Notes: generated from the letters alone by a model not told the origin. A stretch of 64,000 bases of DNA from Synaphobranchus kaupii (GCA_029718625.1 CM056381.1:1509064-1573063), one strand, 5' to 3'; counted from the first letter of the stretch, positions 24,203 to 37,096 are shown. Numbers and translations: made by a program.

Positions 24203-26270
24203 AGGGCCATGTTCAATGTGAGCTCTGGGCCTGTACAGTAATGTAATGTAATATGCGTGTGTGGGGCTATAGTGTTGAGCACTGGGTCGTGTTCAGTGAG
24301 AGCTCTGGGTCTGTACAGTAATGTAATGTAATATGCGTGTGTGGGGTATAGTGTTGAGCACAGGGCTGTGTTCAGTGAGAGCTCTGGGTCTGTACAGTAA
24401 TGTAATGTAATATGTGTGTGGGGCTATAGTGTTCAGCACAGGGCCGTGTTCAGTGTGAGCTCTGGGTCTGTACAGTAATGTAATGTAATATGCGTGTGGG
24501 GCTATAGTGTTCAGCACAGGGCCGTGTTCAGTGAGAGCTCTGGGTCTGTACAGTAATGTAATGTAATATGCGTGTGGGGGGGTATAGTGTTGAGCACAGG
24601 GCTGTGTTCAGTGTGAGCTCTGAGCCTGTACAGTAATATGCGTGTGTGGCTATAGTGTTCAGCACAGGGCTGTGTTCAGTGTGAGCTCTGGGCCTGTACA
24701 GTAATGTAATGTAATATGCGTGTGGGGCTATAGTGTTCAGCACAGGGCTGTGTTCAGTGTGAGCTCTGGGCCTGTACAGTAATGTAATGTAATATGCGTG
24801 TGGGGCTATAGTGTTCAGCACAGGGCCGTGTTCAGTGTGAGCTCTGGGCCTGTACAGTAATGTAATGTAATATGTGTGTGTGGGGCTATAGTGTTCAGCA
24901 CAGGGCCGTGTTCAGTGAGAGCTCTGGGTCTGTACAGTAATGTAATGTAATATGTGTGTGTGGGGCTATAGTGTTCAGCACAGGGCCGTGTTCAGTGTGA
25001 GCTCTGGGTCTGTACAGTAATGTAATGTAATATGCGTGTGTGGGGGGGTATAGTGTTCAGCACAGGGCTGTGTTCAGTGAGAGCTCTGGGCCTGTACAGT
25101 AATGTAATGTAATATGCGTGTGTGGGGTATAGTGTTCAGCACAGGGCCGTGTTCAGTGAGAGCTCTGGGTCTGTACAGTAATGTAATGTAATATGCGTGT
25201 GTGGGGGTATAGTGTTGAGCACAGGGCTGTGTTCAGTGAGAGCTCTGGGCCTGTACAGTAATGTAATTTAATATGCGTGTGGGGCTATAGTGTTCAGCAC
25301 AGGGCCGTGTTCAGTGTGAGCTCTGAGCCTGTACAGTAATGTAATGTAATATGCGTGTGGGGGGGGGCTATAGTGTTCAGCACAGGGCCGTGTTCAGTGT
25401 GAGCTCTGGGCCTGTACAGTAATGTAATGTAATATGCGTGTGGGGGGGGCTATAGTGTTCAGCACAGGGCCGTGTTCAGTGTGAGCTCTGGGCCTGTACA
25501 GTAATGTAATGTAATATGCGTGTGGGGGGGGGCTATAGTGTTCAGCACAGGGCCGTGTTCAGTGTGAGCTCTGGGCCTGTACAGTAATGTAATTTAATAT
25601 GCGTGTGGGGCTATAGTGTTCAGCACAGGGCCGTGTTCAGTGTGAGCTCTGGGCCTGTACAGTAATGTAATTTAATATGCGTGTGGGGCTATAGTGTTCA
25701 GCACAGGGCCGTGTTCAGTGTGAGCTCTGGGCCTGTACAGTAATGTAATGTAATATGCGTGTGTGGGGCTATAGTGTTCAGCACAGGGCTGTGTTCAGTG
25801 TGAGCTCTGGGCCTGTACAGTAATGTAATGTAATATGCGTGTGTGGGGCTATAGTGTTCAGCACAGGGCCGTGTTCAGTGTGAGCTCTGGGTCTGTACAG
25901 TAATGTAATGTAATATGCGTGTGGGGCTATAGTGTTCAGCACAGGGCCGTGTTCAGTGAGAGCTCTGGGTCTGTACAGTAATGTAATGTAATATGCGTGT
26001 GTGGGGCTATAGTGTTCAGCACAGGGCTGTGTTCAGTGAGAGCTCTGGGCCTGTACAGTAATGTAATGTAATATGCGTGTGTGGGGCTATAGTGTTCAGC
26101 ACAGGGCCGTGTTCAGTGAGAGCTCTGGGTCTGTACAGTAATGTAATGTAATATGCGTGTGGGGTATAGTGTTCAGCACAGGGCTGTGTTCAGTGAGAGC
26201 TCTGGGCCTGTACAGTAATGTAATGTAATATGCGTGTGTGGGGATATAGTGTTCAGCATAGGGCCGTGCT
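24203..26270 (+). repeat. Minisatellite, unit 76-84 bp (about 78), about 26 copies
   Basis: Units contain ctatagtgttcagcacaggg, a gtgttcagtgtgagctctgg block, and cctgtacagtaatgtaatg followed by taatatgcgtgtg and a G run of 4-9. Variation is mainly in the G-run length, a (gt)n stretch, and single changes such as gggccg/gggctg. The core acagtaatgtaatgtaat resembles simple repeats that form on fish LINE tails, and such a tail lies 500 bp upstream. Confidence 0.95.
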
Positions 26271-27709
26271 GAAAGGCCTGTATTTATTATGGCTATTTTT
26301 AGTGCAGCATGTAAACTGGCCCCTCCAGGCCACTGTACAGTGTCTCCGAGCGCAACACCGCTCACCCTGCCTTCAAAACACTTGACTTAAATTTGTATGG
26401 CAACTTAACACAAAATACATTTGTCAGGTGACCTGGGGAAAACTATGACTTCCTCCCTATGCCTCTACTAACATCCAGGTTCCCTACGGAAAGTCGGGAA
26501 AGGATCGTTAGTTACCCATAGCACTTTTTAGCACCCAGAACATTCCTCGAGGTTTAGTGTAAACATTTCCAACATGTGAATTAGCACACTTCCCTGGATG
26601 TCCTTTGACCATCATATTTAAGTCACACAGAACACTGCAGATGTGCGTTCACAACATTATTCCAGTTTAAAAACATCAATATTCTATGAATCTGCCCTTT
26701 ACATACTTGGGAGCAATTTAGAACATTTTTAAAACGTTATTGATGTGTTTTCTCCAAGATGGTTTTTCATCACTAAATAATAACAATCATGGAAAGTTTC
26801 CCCAGACAGTTTGCACACAACATGCATCAAAATACTAATTTCCATTTGGGAAGCATTCCCGCCATGACCTCACCTCACAACCAAATGGTAATCCAACCAG
26901 AATGTTCCCGCAACGTTCTTGAAATGTTTTGTGTTGCCTGGGAGTGGACTGATGAACCTTTGCTACGCTAAAAACAGCTGATTTATCAGAATGCATCGTT
27001 ACTCATTTTAAAGAGACATTCATCATTTAAACCAATTATGAAAAATAAAAGCTAAATCACATATGGCTATTCCACTGTAAATTATCATTATTTCACAAAG
27101 AATAAGAAAACCAACAGATTTAGTTTATTTTTTCCACACAAGCTTTAGAGAGACATTAAAACCCATATTGAATATCACAATTTCATATTTGTATCAAAAA
27201 TGTGTGTGGACAGGACACTCTCAGGACACTCATTTTGGCAAACATAATAAACTATTAAATTATGCATAAAAATATAATAAATTCAAAAGATGAACATAGT
27301 TGTACAATCAACATAATTTATTTATCAGCCAGGTATGGTTCTCTCGTGTTATGCTCTATGTAAATCTCTTCATCGGCTTGAAGAAGCAAAGTTCTGTAAT
27401 TGAGCTTGAATTGACCGGCCTGAAGTACGCCCCTATATGACCCTCCGCTGAGCCCCCATTTACTGCACCTGCTGCGTCTCCCCGATTCGTACCTTCTGAC
27501 TGAATTGTGAAACACGCTGACGGTATTAGCCTAGCTTTTCTAATGAACACATAACCATGGAAGCGCATTAACACCCTGACTCGGGTAAGCTGGTACGGTA
27601 TAATGGACAGGGAGGCTAAAAGCATGCTAATGAGCGCTGTATCGCGCAGAGCACAATGAGATGTAGGCCAAACTTATAATGATTTAAACAGTACTGCTGC
27701 TGCATGTCT
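26271..27709. other. Unique AT-rich sequence, possibly an old decayed repeat at 26440-26960
   Basis: Motifs like agaacattcc, agaacattttt, aaaacgttatt, gaatgttcccgcaacgttct and gaaatgttttgtg recur loosely between 26530 and 26940, which could be an ancient degenerate repeat. The 89-aa minus-strand frame at 27356-27625 has no recognised domain. Confidence 0.4.
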
Positions 27710-28147
27710 CAGCCTCAGAGTGGGGGGACGCTGGGAGGATTCAGCCGCAGAGTGGGGGGACGCTGGGAGGATTCAGCCGCAGAGTGGGGGGACGCTGGGA
27801 GGATTCAGCCGCAGAGTGGGGGGACGCTGGGAGGATTCAGCCGCAGAGTGGGGGGACGCTGGGAGGATTCAGCCTCAGAGTGGGGGGATGCTGGGAGGGA
27901 TTCAGCCGCAGAGTGGGGGGACGCTGGGAGGATTCAGCCTCAGAGTGGGGGGATGCTGGGAGGGATTCAGCCGCAGAGTGGGGGGACGCTGGGAGGATTC
28001 AGCCGCAGAGTGGGGGGACGCTGGGAGGATTCAGCCTCAGAGTGGGGGGATGCTGGGAGGGATTCAGCCGCAGAGTGGGGGGACGCTGGGAGGATTCAGC
28101 CTCAGAGTGGGGGGACGCTGGGAGGATTCAGCCGCAGAGTGGGGGGA
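27710..28147 (+). repeat. 32/33-bp G-rich minisatellite, about 13.5 copies
   Basis: The unit is agagtggggggacgctggga followed by ggattcagccgc. Variants gacgct/gatgct (CpG change) and gccgc/gcctc are coupled with an extra g (ggaggga) in several copies. All three plus frames stay open, so long Gly/Trp-rich frames appear. Confidence 0.97.
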
Positions 28148-28313
28148 AGCGATACTATAACGTCTCTGCATTTGAATGGATCTCTATGGGAATTGGGGGG
28201 GTGGGACTAGATTTAGCTGTAAATTATGCTGGAACAGTATGGAATACATGATTGGTAAAATGGCTGTAAGTCATCAAGGGTCTGATGTATCAAACGAGCC
28301 TCAAACCATCACG
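28148..28313. other. Unique flank of the G-rich array
   Basis: Short single-copy sequence between the 32-bp array and the palindrome. Nothing was recognised. Confidence 0.5.
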
Positions 28314-28421
28314 GATATGGATGGATCACTTTAAGGGTTGTTTCTCCTGACAAATTTTCCGATTGAACTCTATGGAAAAATAAGTCAGGAGAAGAAACCC
28401 TTCAGGTTATCCATCCATATC
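28314..28421. repeat. Imperfect palindrome: 38-bp inverted repeat with 32-bp loop
   Basis: The left arm 28314-28351 begins gatatggatggat and ends tttctcctgac. The right arm 28384-28421 is its reverse complement at 33 of 38 positions with no gaps. The loop is 28352-28383. It could be the remnant of a palindromic MITE or a hairpin-forming transcript. No target-site duplication was seen. Confidence 0.8.
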
Positions 28422-29870
28422 TACCAAGACACACAATGAAATCGGGATTTTACCGACTATTAGGAACCACTGTAACCGACCTTCCCGAAGTGAGAACCAT
28501 TCCAAAAGTTCTCCACATGAGAACAATACCAAAGTTTCTCCACAAAACAAAACCCCGTTAATTTGCCTCCAATGTCCTCTGCCTCTGGACCTCCTCTCAG
28601 TTATGCCGATTCTCCATGTCTACTTCCGGGTATCAAAAGCGTATTATACGAGCACATCAAACAAAGGTACTACTAAACACAAGGAGCATACCCAAATGGC
28701 AGACCACAACACAGCAAAGTAGCCATAAACCCACAAGCAGCTTACTACTGAAATTATCCTTTTGGAAACGAGTAGTTTGTCAACTATTTGCATAAACAAA
28801 GCGGCATAGAAATGACACAAATATGCTGGCACGAAGCAAAGTCAAAAAACCGCTTCCAAACAGGGAATCGCACGAAAATACAATGAGAAAACGCGCACCA
28901 CTACAGCACGCCAACAAACTACGACAAACTACAAAATATAGTAAGTGCTGCACACAACCTGAAACAGACGCCACAATACTACTTAAAAATACGTAAAATA
29001 TAATATAAAAAACGTGCGTGAAGTTAGCCAAAGGGAAAACAAAACCATCAAAAGGAAATACATACAGTGTGCTCTTGGGAAACCCACAGCAGGTTTCGCT
29101 AATTTCCAATCAAAACTCAGGTGAGTCAAAGGAAAGGACAATCAGAAGGGCTTGTGAGCGACATAGGGACGTAACACCTTATAGCAGGGAGATAGAGGAG
29201 CATCATGTAAACACATCACTCACTGCACAATGCTTCAGCTGGAAACCCAAGAGCCCAGTGCAGCGTTTCTCTGCAGCTCTGCGATACGCTGCATATTTTA
29301 GCACGGGTGAGCTAAACTATGATCATTCCACCACACAGAAATAACTGAACATCCATGATTTTATTTGCCTATTGGTATTTAACAAAAGTAACAAAAATGT
29401 TAATATGAAGTGTAGCCCAATCCAAAATGACTGTGTGCTCTTGTGTAAATACGGCCGTGTTTGGAGTTACTGAAGGGAGATCCCGTTACAGCATCTCCAT
29501 CTGCCCCTTTATGACACATATAACAAACACAAGGTTGTATTCTGCACAAACACATGGACGTTTATAAAAGGCCTGCTTACAGAGACATGTCAGAACCAGT
29601 GGCGCTTTGTGAGCGGCACCCTGGGGTTCAAAGGTCAACTTTATTTAGCACTACTCTACTACAAAAGTCTTTGAAATGCCTTTAAAGTGCATCTATACCA
29701 CTGTGATCAGTGGAACTGCACAGGAAAGACTGCCTCACCACACAAGTGCTTAAGCAAATATCCATCACCCTCCACAGGTAAAGGAAAGACTATGACCATC
29801 CCAGCACTTAAACACACCTGCTTTATCACCCTCCACAGGTACAGGTGATGATATCCAGCAACAGTTTGCA
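28422..29870. other. Unique A/C-rich sequence, no gene seen
   Basis: Two overlapping minus-strand frames (28644-28832, 28780-29109) are rich in Val/Leu/Phe/Cys, as expected when A/C-rich DNA is read backward. No domain was recognised. Confidence 0.5.
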
Positions 29871-30513
29871 GCCAAACAGTGCTTACTGCATGATACCTGT
29901 GCCAAGCTGTGCTTACTGCATGATACCTGTGCCAAGCTGTGCTTACTGCATGATACCTGTGCCAAGTTGTGCTTACTGCATGGTACCTGTGCCAAACTGT
30001 GCTTACTGCATGATACCTGTGCCAAACTGTGCTTACTGCATGATACCTGTGCCAAACTGTGCTTACTGCATGATACCTGAGCCAAACTGTGCTTACTGCA
30101 TGATACCTGTGCCAAGCTGTGCCAAACATGCTTACTGCATGATACCTGTGCCAAGCTGTGCTTACTGCATGATACCTGTGCCAAGCTGTGCTTACTGCAT
30201 GATACCTGTGCCAAGCTGTGCTTACTGCATGATACCTGTGCCAAACTGTGCTTACTGCATGATACCTGTGCCAAGCTGTGCCAAACAGTGCTTACTGCAT
30301 GATACCTGTGCCAAACTGTGCTTACTGCATGGTACCTGTGCCAAGCTGTGCTTACTGCATGATACCTGTGCCAAACTGTGCTTACTGCATGATACCTGTG
30401 CCAAGCTGTGCCAAACAGTGCTTACTGCATGATACCTGTGCCAAGCTGTGCTTACTGCATGATACCTGTGCCAAGCTGTGCTTACTGCATGATAGCTGTG
30501 ACACGCTGTGCTT
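29871..30513 (+). repeat. 30-bp minisatellite, about 21 copies
   Basis: The unit is catgatacctgtgccaagct followed by gtgcttactg. Variants are aagct/aaact, catgat/catggt, and a recurrent 10-bp insertion gccaaacagt or gccaaacatg (30121, 30280, 30410). The period of 30 keeps several frames open. Confidence 0.97.
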
Positions 30514-30732
30514 GGCTGAGCCCGGGGAGTGTGGAAGGCATTAAAGTGTGATAAGCACAGTGAATTATCATTCTACTCAAGGACATCATGCCCTCTGCTC
30601 TGCCAAGCCTTCATTAGCGGCTCATTATTTCTGCCTGACAATGAGACGCTGTCTGTCGGACCAGACCCTGACAAACAGAGCGGCGTGACCGTGGCGGGTC
30701 CCATAAAGGCTATCAGCATGGTGCACATGTAA
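30514..30732. other. Short unique spacer
   Basis: Nothing was recognised. Confidence 0.5.
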
Positions 30733-33118
30733 CAGCCACCACACTGCGCCAGTCATTACCACTGTGCTCATTACAGCCTCCATACTGCGCCATTACCACT
30801 GTGCTCATTACAGCCACCACACTGCGCCAGTCATTACCACTGTGCTCATTACAGCCTCCATACTGCGCCATTACCACTGTGCTCATTACAGCCACCACAC
30901 TGCGCCAGTCATTACCACTGTGCTCATTACAGCCTCCATACTGCACCATTACCACTGTGCTCATTACAGTCTCCACACTGCACCATTACCACTGTGCTCA
31001 TTACAGTCTCCACACTGCGCCATTACCACTGTGCTCATTACAGCCACCACACTGCGCCAGTCATTACCACTGTGCTCATTACAGCCTCCATACTGCGCCA
31101 GTCATTACCACTGTGCTCATTACAGCCTCCATACTGCGCCATTACCACTGTGCTCATTACAGTCTCCACACTGCACCATTACCACTGTGCTCATTACAGT
31201 CTCCACACTGCGCCAGTCATTACCACTGTGCTCATTACAGCCTCCATACTGCGCCATTACCACTGTGCTCATTACAGCCACCACACTGCGCCAGTCATTA
31301 CCACTGTGCTCATTACAGCCTCCATACTGCGCCATTACCACTGTGCTCATTACAGCCACCACACTGCGCCAGTCATTACCACTGTGCTCATTACAGCCTC
31401 CATACTGCGCCATTACCACTGTGCTCATTACAGTCTCCACACTGCGCCAGTCATTACCACTGTGCTCATTACAGCCTCCATACTGCGCCATTACCACTGT
31501 GCTCATTACAGCCTCCATACTGTGCCATTACCACTGTGCTCATTACAGCCTCCATACTGCGCCATTACCACTGTGCTCATTACAGTCTCCACACTGCGCC
31601 AGTCATTACCATTGTGCTCATTACAGCCTCCATACTACGCCATTACCACTGTGCTTATTACAGTCTCCACACTGCACCATTACCACTGTGCTCATTACAG
31701 TCTCCACACTGCACCATTATCACTGTGCACATTACAGTCTCCACACTGCATCATTACCACTGTGCACATTACAGTCTCCACTCTGCACCATTACCACTGT
31801 GCACATTACAGTCTCCACACTGCACCATTACCACTGTGCTCATTACAGTCTCCACACTGCACCATTACCACTGTGCTCATTACAGCCTCCACACTGCGCC
31901 ATTACCACTGTGCTCATTACAGTCTCCACACTGCACCATTACCACTGTGCTCATTACAGTCTCCACACTGCACCATTACCACTGTGCTCATTACAGCCTC
32001 CACACTGCACCATTACCACTGTGCTCATTACAGTCTCCACACTGCACCATTACCACTGTGCTCATTACAGTCTCCACACTGCGCCATTACCACTGTGCTC
32101 ATTACAGCCTCCACACTGCACCATTACCACTGTGCTCATTACAGTCTCCCTGCACCATTACCACTGTGCTCATTACAGCCTCCACACTGCGCCATTACCA
32201 CTGTGCTCATTACAGTCTCCACACTGCGCCATTACCACTGTGCTCATTACAGCCTCCACACTGCACCATTACCACTGTGCTCATTACAGCCTCCACACTG
32301 CGCCATTACCACTGTGCTCATAACAGTCTCCACACTGCGCCATTGACACTGTGCTCATTACAGTCTCCATACTGTACCATTACCACTGTGCTCATTACAG
32401 TCTCCACACTGCACCATTACCACTGTGCTCATTACAGCCTCCACACTGCGCCATTACCACTGTGCTCATTACAGTCTCCACACTGCGCCATTACCACTGT
32501 GCTCATTACAGCCTCCACACTGCACCATTACCACTGTGCTCATTACAGCCTCCACACTGCGCCATTACCACTGTGCTCATAACAGTCTCCACACTGCGCC
32601 ATTGACACTGTGCTCATTACAGTCTCCATACTGCACCATTACCACTGTGCTCATTACAGTCTCCACACTGCGCCATTACCACTGTGCTCATTACAGTCTC
32701 CACACTGCGCCATTACCACTATGCACATTACAGTCTCCACACTGCGCTCTCAGTCATTACCACTGTGCTCATTACAGTCTCCACACTGCGCCATTACCAC
32801 TGTGCTCATTACAGCCTCCACACTGCGCCATTACCACTGTGCTCATAACAGTCTCCACACTGCGCTCTCAGTCATTACCACTGTGCTCATTACAGTCTCC
32901 ACACTGCGCTCTCAGTCATTACCACTGTGCTCATTACAGTCTCCACACTGCGCCATTACCACTGTGCTCATTACAGCCTCCATACTGCGCCATTACCACT
33001 GTGCTCATTACAGCCTCCATACTGCGCCATTACCACTGTGCTCATTACAGTCTCCACACTGCGCCATTACCACTGTGCTCATTACAGTCTCCACACTGCG
33101 CTCTCAGTCATTACCACT
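30733..33118 (+). repeat. 37/41-bp minisatellite, about 63 copies (2.4 kb)
   Basis: The unit is cattaccactgtgctcattac followed by agtctccacactgcgc. A 41-bp form inserts cagt (gcgccagtcattacc) and is concentrated in the first 900 bp. A third form (gcgctctcagtcattacc) is confined to the last 400 bp. Other variants: gcctcc/gtctcc, cacact/catact, gcgcc/gcacc, gctcatt/gcacatt. The variants are layered, so different parts of the array were amplified separately. The 519- and 593-codon frames are artefacts. Confidence 0.97.
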
Positions 33119-33960
33119 GTTCCTACTTATACCAGCTTTCCTCTGCTGTGGTTCACCCTGATGCCATTGTGCAGCAGTATAGTTCCAGGTAAAGGTCTGG
33201 GCCCATTAGACCCAGACTGTGGCATTAAGGTTCCCAGGGCAGCACTGGGAAATAAAGGCATTTTTAAAAGCTTACACACGGTGGATTAAACCAGAGCTGC
33301 TTGCTTGATTATTTTAATAAGAGACGGGAAACATTTAATTTCTGACTGGAGGACAAATTTGCTTTGCATCTCGACACATCTGACCTTCCCCAAATCTCCG
33401 TCTCAAAATTCTCCTCCAAAGCTTTCCTCTCCCGCCCCTCCCGCAGTTCATCAATTTTACTGCCGTTTAAATATCTCACACATATTTCCCTCTGAAAACA
33501 CATTTCCCAGTGCCATTATTTACACACAGAGTTTAGTACAGTCAGGCAGGGATGAAAAATGCATGGTTTGATTATTGAAATATTTCATCATTGGAGCCTT
33601 AGCTTATTCCAGCATGACATTAATAAAAAGGCGTGCACCTATTTATTCTGTAGTCTGTCAGTGCAAGGTGCCTAATGGCTCAATAGTGGGTCTATCTGTC
33701 AGTAAGTCTCCAGGCCCCACCAGGCCCTATGGCTTCCCCTGCAAATTACGCACAACAAGATACACGTTTGTCTTTTTCCTCCACAGCAGGGACTTTGGTC
33801 AGTAAGCCCTGGACTGAACGGGAGTGTGCTGGTCATCAATCTTTCATGACCAGGCTGCAGTCCTCTGTAACTTTTTGCCAAACGTTAACAAGAGAGACAA
33901 ATTTCATTTGAACCCCCAAGTTCAACCCACTTGTCTGGGCCTGGTATTTGACTTCAATGG
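33119..33960. other. Unique sequence, no gene seen
   Basis: Short frames only. Nothing was recognised. Confidence 0.5.
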
Positions 33961-34008
33961 TACACACACACACAGACACACACGCACACACACACACACA
34001 CACACACA
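33961..34008 (+). repeat. (CA)n microsatellite
   Basis: CA run with single ga and gc interruptions. Confidence 0.95.
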
Positions 34009-34206
34009 ATCTGTACCACGAAAGGAATGAAATCCTGCAGTTTTCTGTGACTGAAGCTAAAACTTTTACGCTGTTGTCTTCCGTGTCCCGAGTGTGTGTG
34101 TGTGTGTGTGGAGGGGGGGGGTCACTCCTTTGCTAAGAATACGCTGGCCCCCCTGACTCCCCCCTGTGCCTCTCCAAATAACCTTGACGCACGATGCTGT
34201 GGCTGC

Positions 34207-34473
<267 letters not shown>

Positions 34474-35287
34474 GCCCAGTCCCACTCCCAGCGTTATTAA
34501 GAGCTGAAACGGCAGCCGCTTCACTACGGGGCGTTTTTTGATATGACCAGAGGACCTTAAATTGAATAAATCAGCTCTGCAGTCAGTAGAAGCCATAGGC
34601 TTTGGTCATGTGACAGAATAAATCACTGCTCATGTGGTTCTTCAAATACCTTCAATTCCACACAGTTCCTTAGAGTTGTAAAACACGCCAAAGGAGACAT
34701 AAAAAAATGCAATAAAGCTCAGGGATAAAATGACAGTAAAACATTAGCCTGGATTCAATCAATATTTGCCCTTAAAAGTGACGTTAAAATGAAATGTACA
34801 TTTTCGTGTTGAGCAGTCACCAGATTTAATTGCAAATTTAATTGAAAAAGAACCATTTGCATTTTACAGAGTAGTGAAGGCCAGTATTGCTGTGCACCTG
34901 TACACTTGTTCCCACCTGTTCCCACAGGTATCCAGTGTTATGAGGTAATGCACACTTGGAAGCAGTTACCTGTGTGCTACATCACAACCTCACGATCTAT
35001 TGAAATGCACATTTCAGACTGTAGATGACTAGGGCTGCAGATGACCTCAAACAGCCGATGGATTATAAAGGGGCGTGTTTTATTGTGATCTGCGCTGGGA
35101 GTGGCCACAGGGAGCACAGTGTCCTGTGATGTGGGAGGCAGAGAAACAGCAGGTGAGCCTTTATCTCCGCCCACACCCTTCCTGCTGGAGGAAACGTCTC
35201 AGATTCACCACCCAGATCCAGTGCCCCCTTTGATGGCAGGATAGAGAAGATCACCAAACAGCAGAGATGTGCTTTTAGTTTCACAGC
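34474..35287. other. Unique sequence with a possible regulatory stretch at 34790-34880
   Basis: 34826-34870 has gatttaattgcaaatttaat and an octamer ATTTGCAT (34855-34862), a POU-type motif. No gene was recognised. The rest is plain intron-like DNA. Confidence 0.4.
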
Positions 35288-35562
35288 ATAGACGTGTTCG
35301 TACTGCGTGTGCTCAGGGGAACCAGAGAGAGACGTGTTCTTACTGCGTGTGCTCAGGGGAACCAGAGAGAGACGTGTTCTTACTGCGTGTGCTCAGGGGA
35401 ACCAGAGAGAGACGTGTACTTACTGCGTGTGCTCAGGGGAACCAGAGAGAGACGTGTACATACTGCGTGTGCTCAGGGGAACCAGAGAGAGACGTGTACT
35501 TACTGCGTGTGCTCAGGGGAACCAGAGAGAGACGTGTTCTTACTGCATGTGCTCAGGGGAAC
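35288..35562 (+). repeat. 40-bp tandem repeat, 7 copies
   Basis: The unit contains tactgcgtgtgctcagggga and accagagagagacgtgttct. The only variants are gtgttct/gtgtact/gtgtaca and gcgtgt/gcatgt. Confidence 0.96.
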
Positions 35563-35589
35563 CGGGGGGGGGGGTCTACTCTAGAATAA

Positions 35590-35656
<67 letters not shown>

Positions 35657-35725
35657 GTGCATGCACGCACGCACGCACACACACAACACACATGCGCACG
35701 CATGCACGCACGCACACGCACACGT
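35563..35725 (+). repeat. G run, (CA)n and (CGCA)n compound microsatellite
   Basis: ccggggggggggg at 35562-35574, then a CA run at 35592-35654, then cgca/tgca steps to 35725. The CA-CGCA part is largely alternating purine-pyrimidine. Confidence 0.93.
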
Positions 35726-35971
35726 AGGCACAAGTACTTACAGAAGCACTGGCTCGCATTCGTGCAGTTCCACACAAAGGCCTCTGTCATTAGTTGACAG
35801 AAAGCTAAGCCTGTTGTTGATGGCTTGGGACAGCTGTGGCACAACATGTCACAACAGAAGTTAAACGCCACTTCAACTGCCCCTCACCACAGCTCAGAGA
35901 CAGTGCTTCAGAATGCAGCAGAGAAGCCACCGTTTACATTACAGAGAAGTTTACACAGCTATACACTATAC

Positions 35972-36397
35972 ACCATTGAGTGTAATGTTTAAGTGTAGGG
36001 GTTGAGTGTAATGGTCACATGTAGGGGTTGAGTGTAATGGTCACGTGTAGGGGTTTAGTGTAATGTTTAAGTGTATGGGTTTAGTGTATTGTTTACGTGT
36101 ATGGGTTTACTGTAATGGTTAAGTGTAGAGGTTGAGTGTAATGGTTAAGTGTAGGGGTTGAGTGTAATGGTTAAGTGTAGGGGTTGAGTGTAATGGTTAC
36201 ATGTAGGGGTTGAGTGTAATGGTTAAGTGTAGGGGTTTAGTGTAATGGTTAAGTGTAGAGGTTGAGTGTAATGGTTAAGTGTAGGGGTTGAGTGTAATGG
36301 TTAAGTGTAGGGGTTGAGTGTAATGGTTAAGTGTAGGGGTTTAGTGTAATGGTTAAGTGTAGGGGTTGAGTGTAATGGTTAAGTGTAGGGGTTGAGT
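35972..36397 (+). repeat. 26-bp minisatellite, about 16 copies
   Basis: The unit is gggttgagtgtaatggttaa followed by gtgtag. Variants: gtttag, gtcacg/gtcaca, gtaggg/gtagag/gtatgg. Confidence 0.96.
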
Positions 36398-36943
36398 TAC
36401 AGATCAATGTTTCCATTTGAAAGGCGAAATGAATGAATACCACGAAGAGGACAATAACCATGAGATCCTCTCAATTTTAAAGTGAATGGAAGTAACGGTG
36501 AAACTTTTTTAAAAGCCCAAAGCATAAAGGATGCAGGTGTTTATGTTCCCATCTTGCCAGACATGGCAGTGCAGGCCAATGGCTTTCCTCTCATCTCCTG
36601 ATGAAGAAAACCTCACCGTTCTCTCAAAGGAGAGCTGGTATTTTAAAATACCACAGACTTTGTGCTTAGAGCTCGCCTAAAGCACAGCACCGCTCTTAAA
36701 ATTACATTCCTTCTTATCGCTCTACGAAATTAACCGAGCTGAAAATAAAATGCACGGCCCACATTTCTGCATTCTACAGCATTACAGCTGAACTGGGCAG
36801 TAAAATGAGGGGAACATTTTACTTTCTCTCTCTCTCTCTTTTTTATATATCTCTCTCTTTTATCTCTCTCTCCTTTTTAACTCTCAGGAATTCTGATCAC
36901 ACAGCACTCTGTACATGCTTCTTAATCTCCATCAGTTATATCG
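36398..36943. other. Unique sequence with a pyrimidine tract
   Basis: 36822-36875 holds ctct/ttta tracts. No gene was recognised. Confidence 0.5.
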
Positions 36944-37026
36944 GTCAAATATTAAAAAGAGAAAAGAGATTGCAGGGAGCGTGAGGGTTCACAGGCTTAA
37001 CAGGAAAAGTTATCATGCTGTCAATC
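36944..37026 (+). repeat. Dispersed repeat, copy 1
   Basis: The 46-bp core 36981-37026 (gtgagggttcacaggcttaa...) matches 38682-38727 with two mismatches; flanking similarity extends left to gtcaaat. It may be an unidentified mobile-element fragment. Confidence 0.75.
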
Positions 37027-37096
37027 ATCGACTCACATCAACCAATCAGAAGACACAGAGCAGTTCTATTCCTCTTGGGTTTAATGAAGCCTCAAT

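Noticed and set aside
27704..28251. Gly/Trp-rich frames resembling a repeat protein
   Set aside because: All three plus frames are open over a 32-bp array and end at its edge.
28644..29109. Two overlapping hydrophobic minus-strand frames, possible membrane protein or retroelement piece
   Set aside because: Composition follows from A/C-rich DNA; no known motif, and no intact element boundaries.
29845..30544. Cys-rich repeats (AYCMIPVPNC) resembling a secreted cysteine-rich protein
   Set aside because: A 30-bp repeat unit gives a 10-residue periodicity in several frames; no signal peptide and no splice structure.
30764..33192. Several open frames of 250-593 codons (HYHCAHYSLHTAPLPLCS repeats)
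   Set aside because: They are frames of the 37/41-bp minisatellite, open in all plus frames. No splice, promoter or family evidence.
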